From Fervidifonticultor_A sp037443565 (lineage in GTDB: Bacteria > Sysuimicrobiota > Sysuimicrobiia > Sysuimicrobiales > Humicultoraceae): a DNA stretch of 6,243 nt. Below, in pieces: positions 5,101 to 6,243 of the stretch. Position 1 is the stretch's first letter, and every line of letters starts with the position of its first letter. A program made the position numbers and the translations under genes. The notes beneath the pieces are model-generated. The model ran no database searches and was not told the DNA's origin. It saw only the letters and a list, made by a program, of their open reading frames with translations. The stretch spans positions 1 through 6,243 of the forward strand of contig JBBIOB010000087.1 in assembly GCA_037443565.1 (NCBI GenBank), given 5' to 3'.

Positions 5101-5126
5101 ACCAGGAACCGGCCGGCCTTTTGCGG

Positions 5127-5132
5127 TAGAAT
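5127..5132 (+). promoter_or_regulatory. Candidate -10 element of tRNA-Arg(CCT)
   Basis: TAGAAT matches TATAAT at five of six positions and would start transcription near 5139, about 19 bases before the mature tRNA. The region 17 bases upstream reads AGGAAC and is not a recognisable -35. Confidence 0.4.
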
Positions 5133-5157
5133 AGACCGTGCCCGACGGATATCGCGC

Positions 5158-5233
5158 GGGCCCGTAGCTCAGTGGATAGAGCAGGGGACTCCTAAGCCTC
5201 TGGTCGGGGGTTCGATTCCCTCCGGGCCCGCCA
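5158..5233 (+). tRNA. tRNA-Arg, anticodon CCT
   Basis: Complete cloverleaf. Acceptor stem GGGCCCG/CGGGCCC (5158-5164 / 5223-5229), D stem GCTC/GAGC (5167-5170 / 5179-5182) with loop AGTGGATA, anticodon loop CTCCTAA with CCT at 5191-5193, T stem GGGGG/CCCTC around TTCGATT, discriminator G and encoded CCA at 5231-5233. It reads the rare Arg codon AGG. The anticodon stem GGGGA/GCCTC has one G-T wobble and an A-G mismatch at the base pair next to the loop (5188 with 5196). The integrase gene ends 26 bases after its 3' end, so the 3' half of this tRNA is the likely attachment site. Confidence 0.95.
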
Positions 5234-5259
5234 GTTGAAACGCAGTCAGGATGACCATC

Positions 5260-6243
5260 TTAGCCGTTTGCTCCGTTCGCCGACGGGTCCCCGGAACGAC
5301 CTGGATTGATTAGAGACTGATTAGACAACAATCGCTCCGAAACCACGCGGGCAGCCTGTTCCTGCATATCCGGCGTGGCGTGGACGTACCTCGCCAAAGT
5401 GAAGGCCTCGTTGCTGTGCCCGCTCCGCTCCATGATGGCCCTGAGGCTCACGCCTGACTCGGCCAGCAGGGTGTCGTGGCCGTGGCGGAGATCGTGGAAC
5501 CTGATCCGCGGGACCCCAGCCCGTCCGATGATTCCTCGCATGACTCTCTGCGTCAGGTTGTGGCCATGGTGGGGCTTGCCATTGGGCTGGGAGAACACCA
5601 AGTCGTGATCGTGCCAGAGGGCGCACTGCTGATCCCGGCACTCGCCGTTCTTCGCGCACAGGCCGCGCCTGAGCCGCGTCTCAACCTGCCGACGCCGTAG
5701 CGCGCGCAGTTCTTCCACAATTTCCTGAGAGAGGCGCACAGTGCGGTGAGACTTCTCGGACTTCGGTTCCCCGAACGTGAAGCCTCCGCCCTGTGGCCGA
5801 TCCAGTCCCTGTGTGACATACAGCCTGCCAGCGTCAAGGTCCACATCTCGCCACTGCAATGCCAGCAGTTCGCCGAGACGCAGGCCCGTTGAGACCTCCG
5901 TCATGAAGAGCGGATACCACCGCGGGGAACTGCGCCGACATTCGGCCAGGAACCTGACCGTCTCCTGAACGGTCCAGAACGTCGGTTTGTGCCTTGGCTG
6001 CCTCGGCGCCGTGACTCTATCGCACGGGTTGGAAAGAATCAGGTCCATCCGGACAGCATGATTCAGGGCGGCCCGGAGAACCTTGAAGATATGCCATGCG
6101 CTCCGGCAGGTCAGGCCGGTGACGTACTCCTGAATCGTGGCCGGAGCCAGTTTCGCTAGTGGGATATGTCCGAGGCGTGGCTCCAGGTGGACGCGAACGA
6201 TGGACTGCCTGCGTCGCAGTTCTGTGGGACGGCATCGCGCCTT
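5260..6243 (-). CDS. Tyrosine recombinase / phage-type integrase (N-terminus beyond window)
   Basis: Site-specific recombinase of the lambda-Int family. The reading frame is open to the right edge: 65 further codons lie before the internal Met at 6048, including RRQSIVRVHLEPRLG and LRAALNHAVRMDLILSNPC, the end of the core-binding (SAM-like) domain. The visible part is 327 residues of an expected ~380. In the catalytic domain, numbering from Met 6048, the active site is complete: R57 in TGLRLGELLAL, K96 or K99 in EPKSEKSHRTVRL, H185 and R188 in FHDLRHGHDT, H211 in SGHSNE and the nucleophile Y221 in ARYVHATPDM. An insertion between the lysine strand and the HxxR motif (5605-5658) carries three Cys and two His in a zinc-binding-like pattern. 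The stop TAA (5260-5262) faces tRNA-Arg(CCT), so the element it mobilises should extend rightward out of the window. Its promoter is not in view. Confidence 0.93.
   Translation of the reverse strand, partial: KARCRPTELRRRQSIVRVHLEPRLGHIPLAKLAPATIQEYVTGLTCRSAWHIFKVLRAALNHAVRMDLILSNPCDRVTAPRQPRHKPTFWTVQETVRFLAECRRSSPRWYPLFMTEVSTGLRLGELLALQWRDVDLDAGRLYVTQGLDRPQGGGFTFGEPKSEKSHRTVRLSQEIVEELRALRRRQVETRLRRGLCAKNGECRDQQCALWHDHDLVFSQPNGKPHHGHNLTQRVMRGIIGRAGVPRIRFHDLRHGHDTLLAESGVSLRAIMERSGHSNEAFTLARYVHATPDMQEQAARVVSERLLSNQSLINPGRSGDPSANGANG

Noticed and set aside
1..5233. The two tRNA-Arg 3' ends as attL/attR of one element spanning the window
   Set aside because: The 3' ends are similar but differ at several positions, and the integrase lies outside the interval on the right-hand side, so they are not a matched att pair.
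4669..5238. A 189-codon plus-strand open frame running into tRNA-Arg(CCT)
   Set aside because: It is antisense to the RHH antitoxin and ends inside the tRNA; no family resemblance.
5260..6048. Met at 6048 as the integrase start
   Set aside because: The frame is open for 65 more codons to the edge and encodes recognisable core-binding-domain sequence, so 6048 is an internal methionine.

Overview
The window is high-GC bacterial DNA (by eye well above 60 % G+C, with strongly GC-biased third codon positions). The phylum cannot be fixed from the sequence. A good sigma-54 promoter candidate implies an RpoN-containing lineage, and the tRNA-Arg with a GCG anticodon at the left edge is unusual for a bacterium.

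Layout, left to right. (1) 1-56: 3' part of tRNA-Arg(GCG). (2) 57-1772: a minus-strand stretch that looks like a gene graveyard. It holds one intact small membrane protein (half-size EamA/DMT transporter, 247-675), a DMT/YdcZ-like remnant with a strong ribosome binding site but a stop at codon 4 (842-1066), a Uma2-family nuclease gene whose catalytic middle is deleted (1103-1460), and the first ~32 codons of what looks like an ECF-transporter S-component (about 1676-1772). (3) 1771-2367: a probably exported staphylococcal-nuclease-like enzyme with all catalytic residues. (4) 2403-4627: a two-gene plus-strand unit. A sigma-54-type promoter precedes a CBS-CBS-GGDEF protein with an unrecognised C-terminal domain, followed 15 bases later by a 3-hydroxyisobutyrate-dehydrogenase-family oxidoreductase. 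(5) 4673-5063: wreckage of two toxin-antitoxin loci. There is an intact RHH-type antitoxin gene, a Doc toxin cut off after 23 residues, and on the opposite strand the C-terminal part of an AbrB/MazE-like antitoxin. The Doc and AbrB similarities both stop at the same place, near 4800, which marks a rearrangement junction. (6) 5158-5233: complete tRNA-Arg(CCT). (7) 5260 to the right edge: a tyrosine recombinase (N-terminus beyond the window) whose stop codon lies 26 bases from the tRNA 3' end. This is the usual arrangement of an integrative element inserted at a tRNA gene, so the window probably contains the left end of an element that continues to the right.

The c-di-GMP protein and the dehydrogenase are probably cotranscribed. 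The CBS pair is a likely ligand sensor for the cyclase, and the alternative sigma factor would tie expression to an enhancer-binding regulator. The rest of the window is best read as accessory DNA accumulated and decaying between two tRNA-Arg genes. Functional calls rest on motif recognition by eye; no database search was run.
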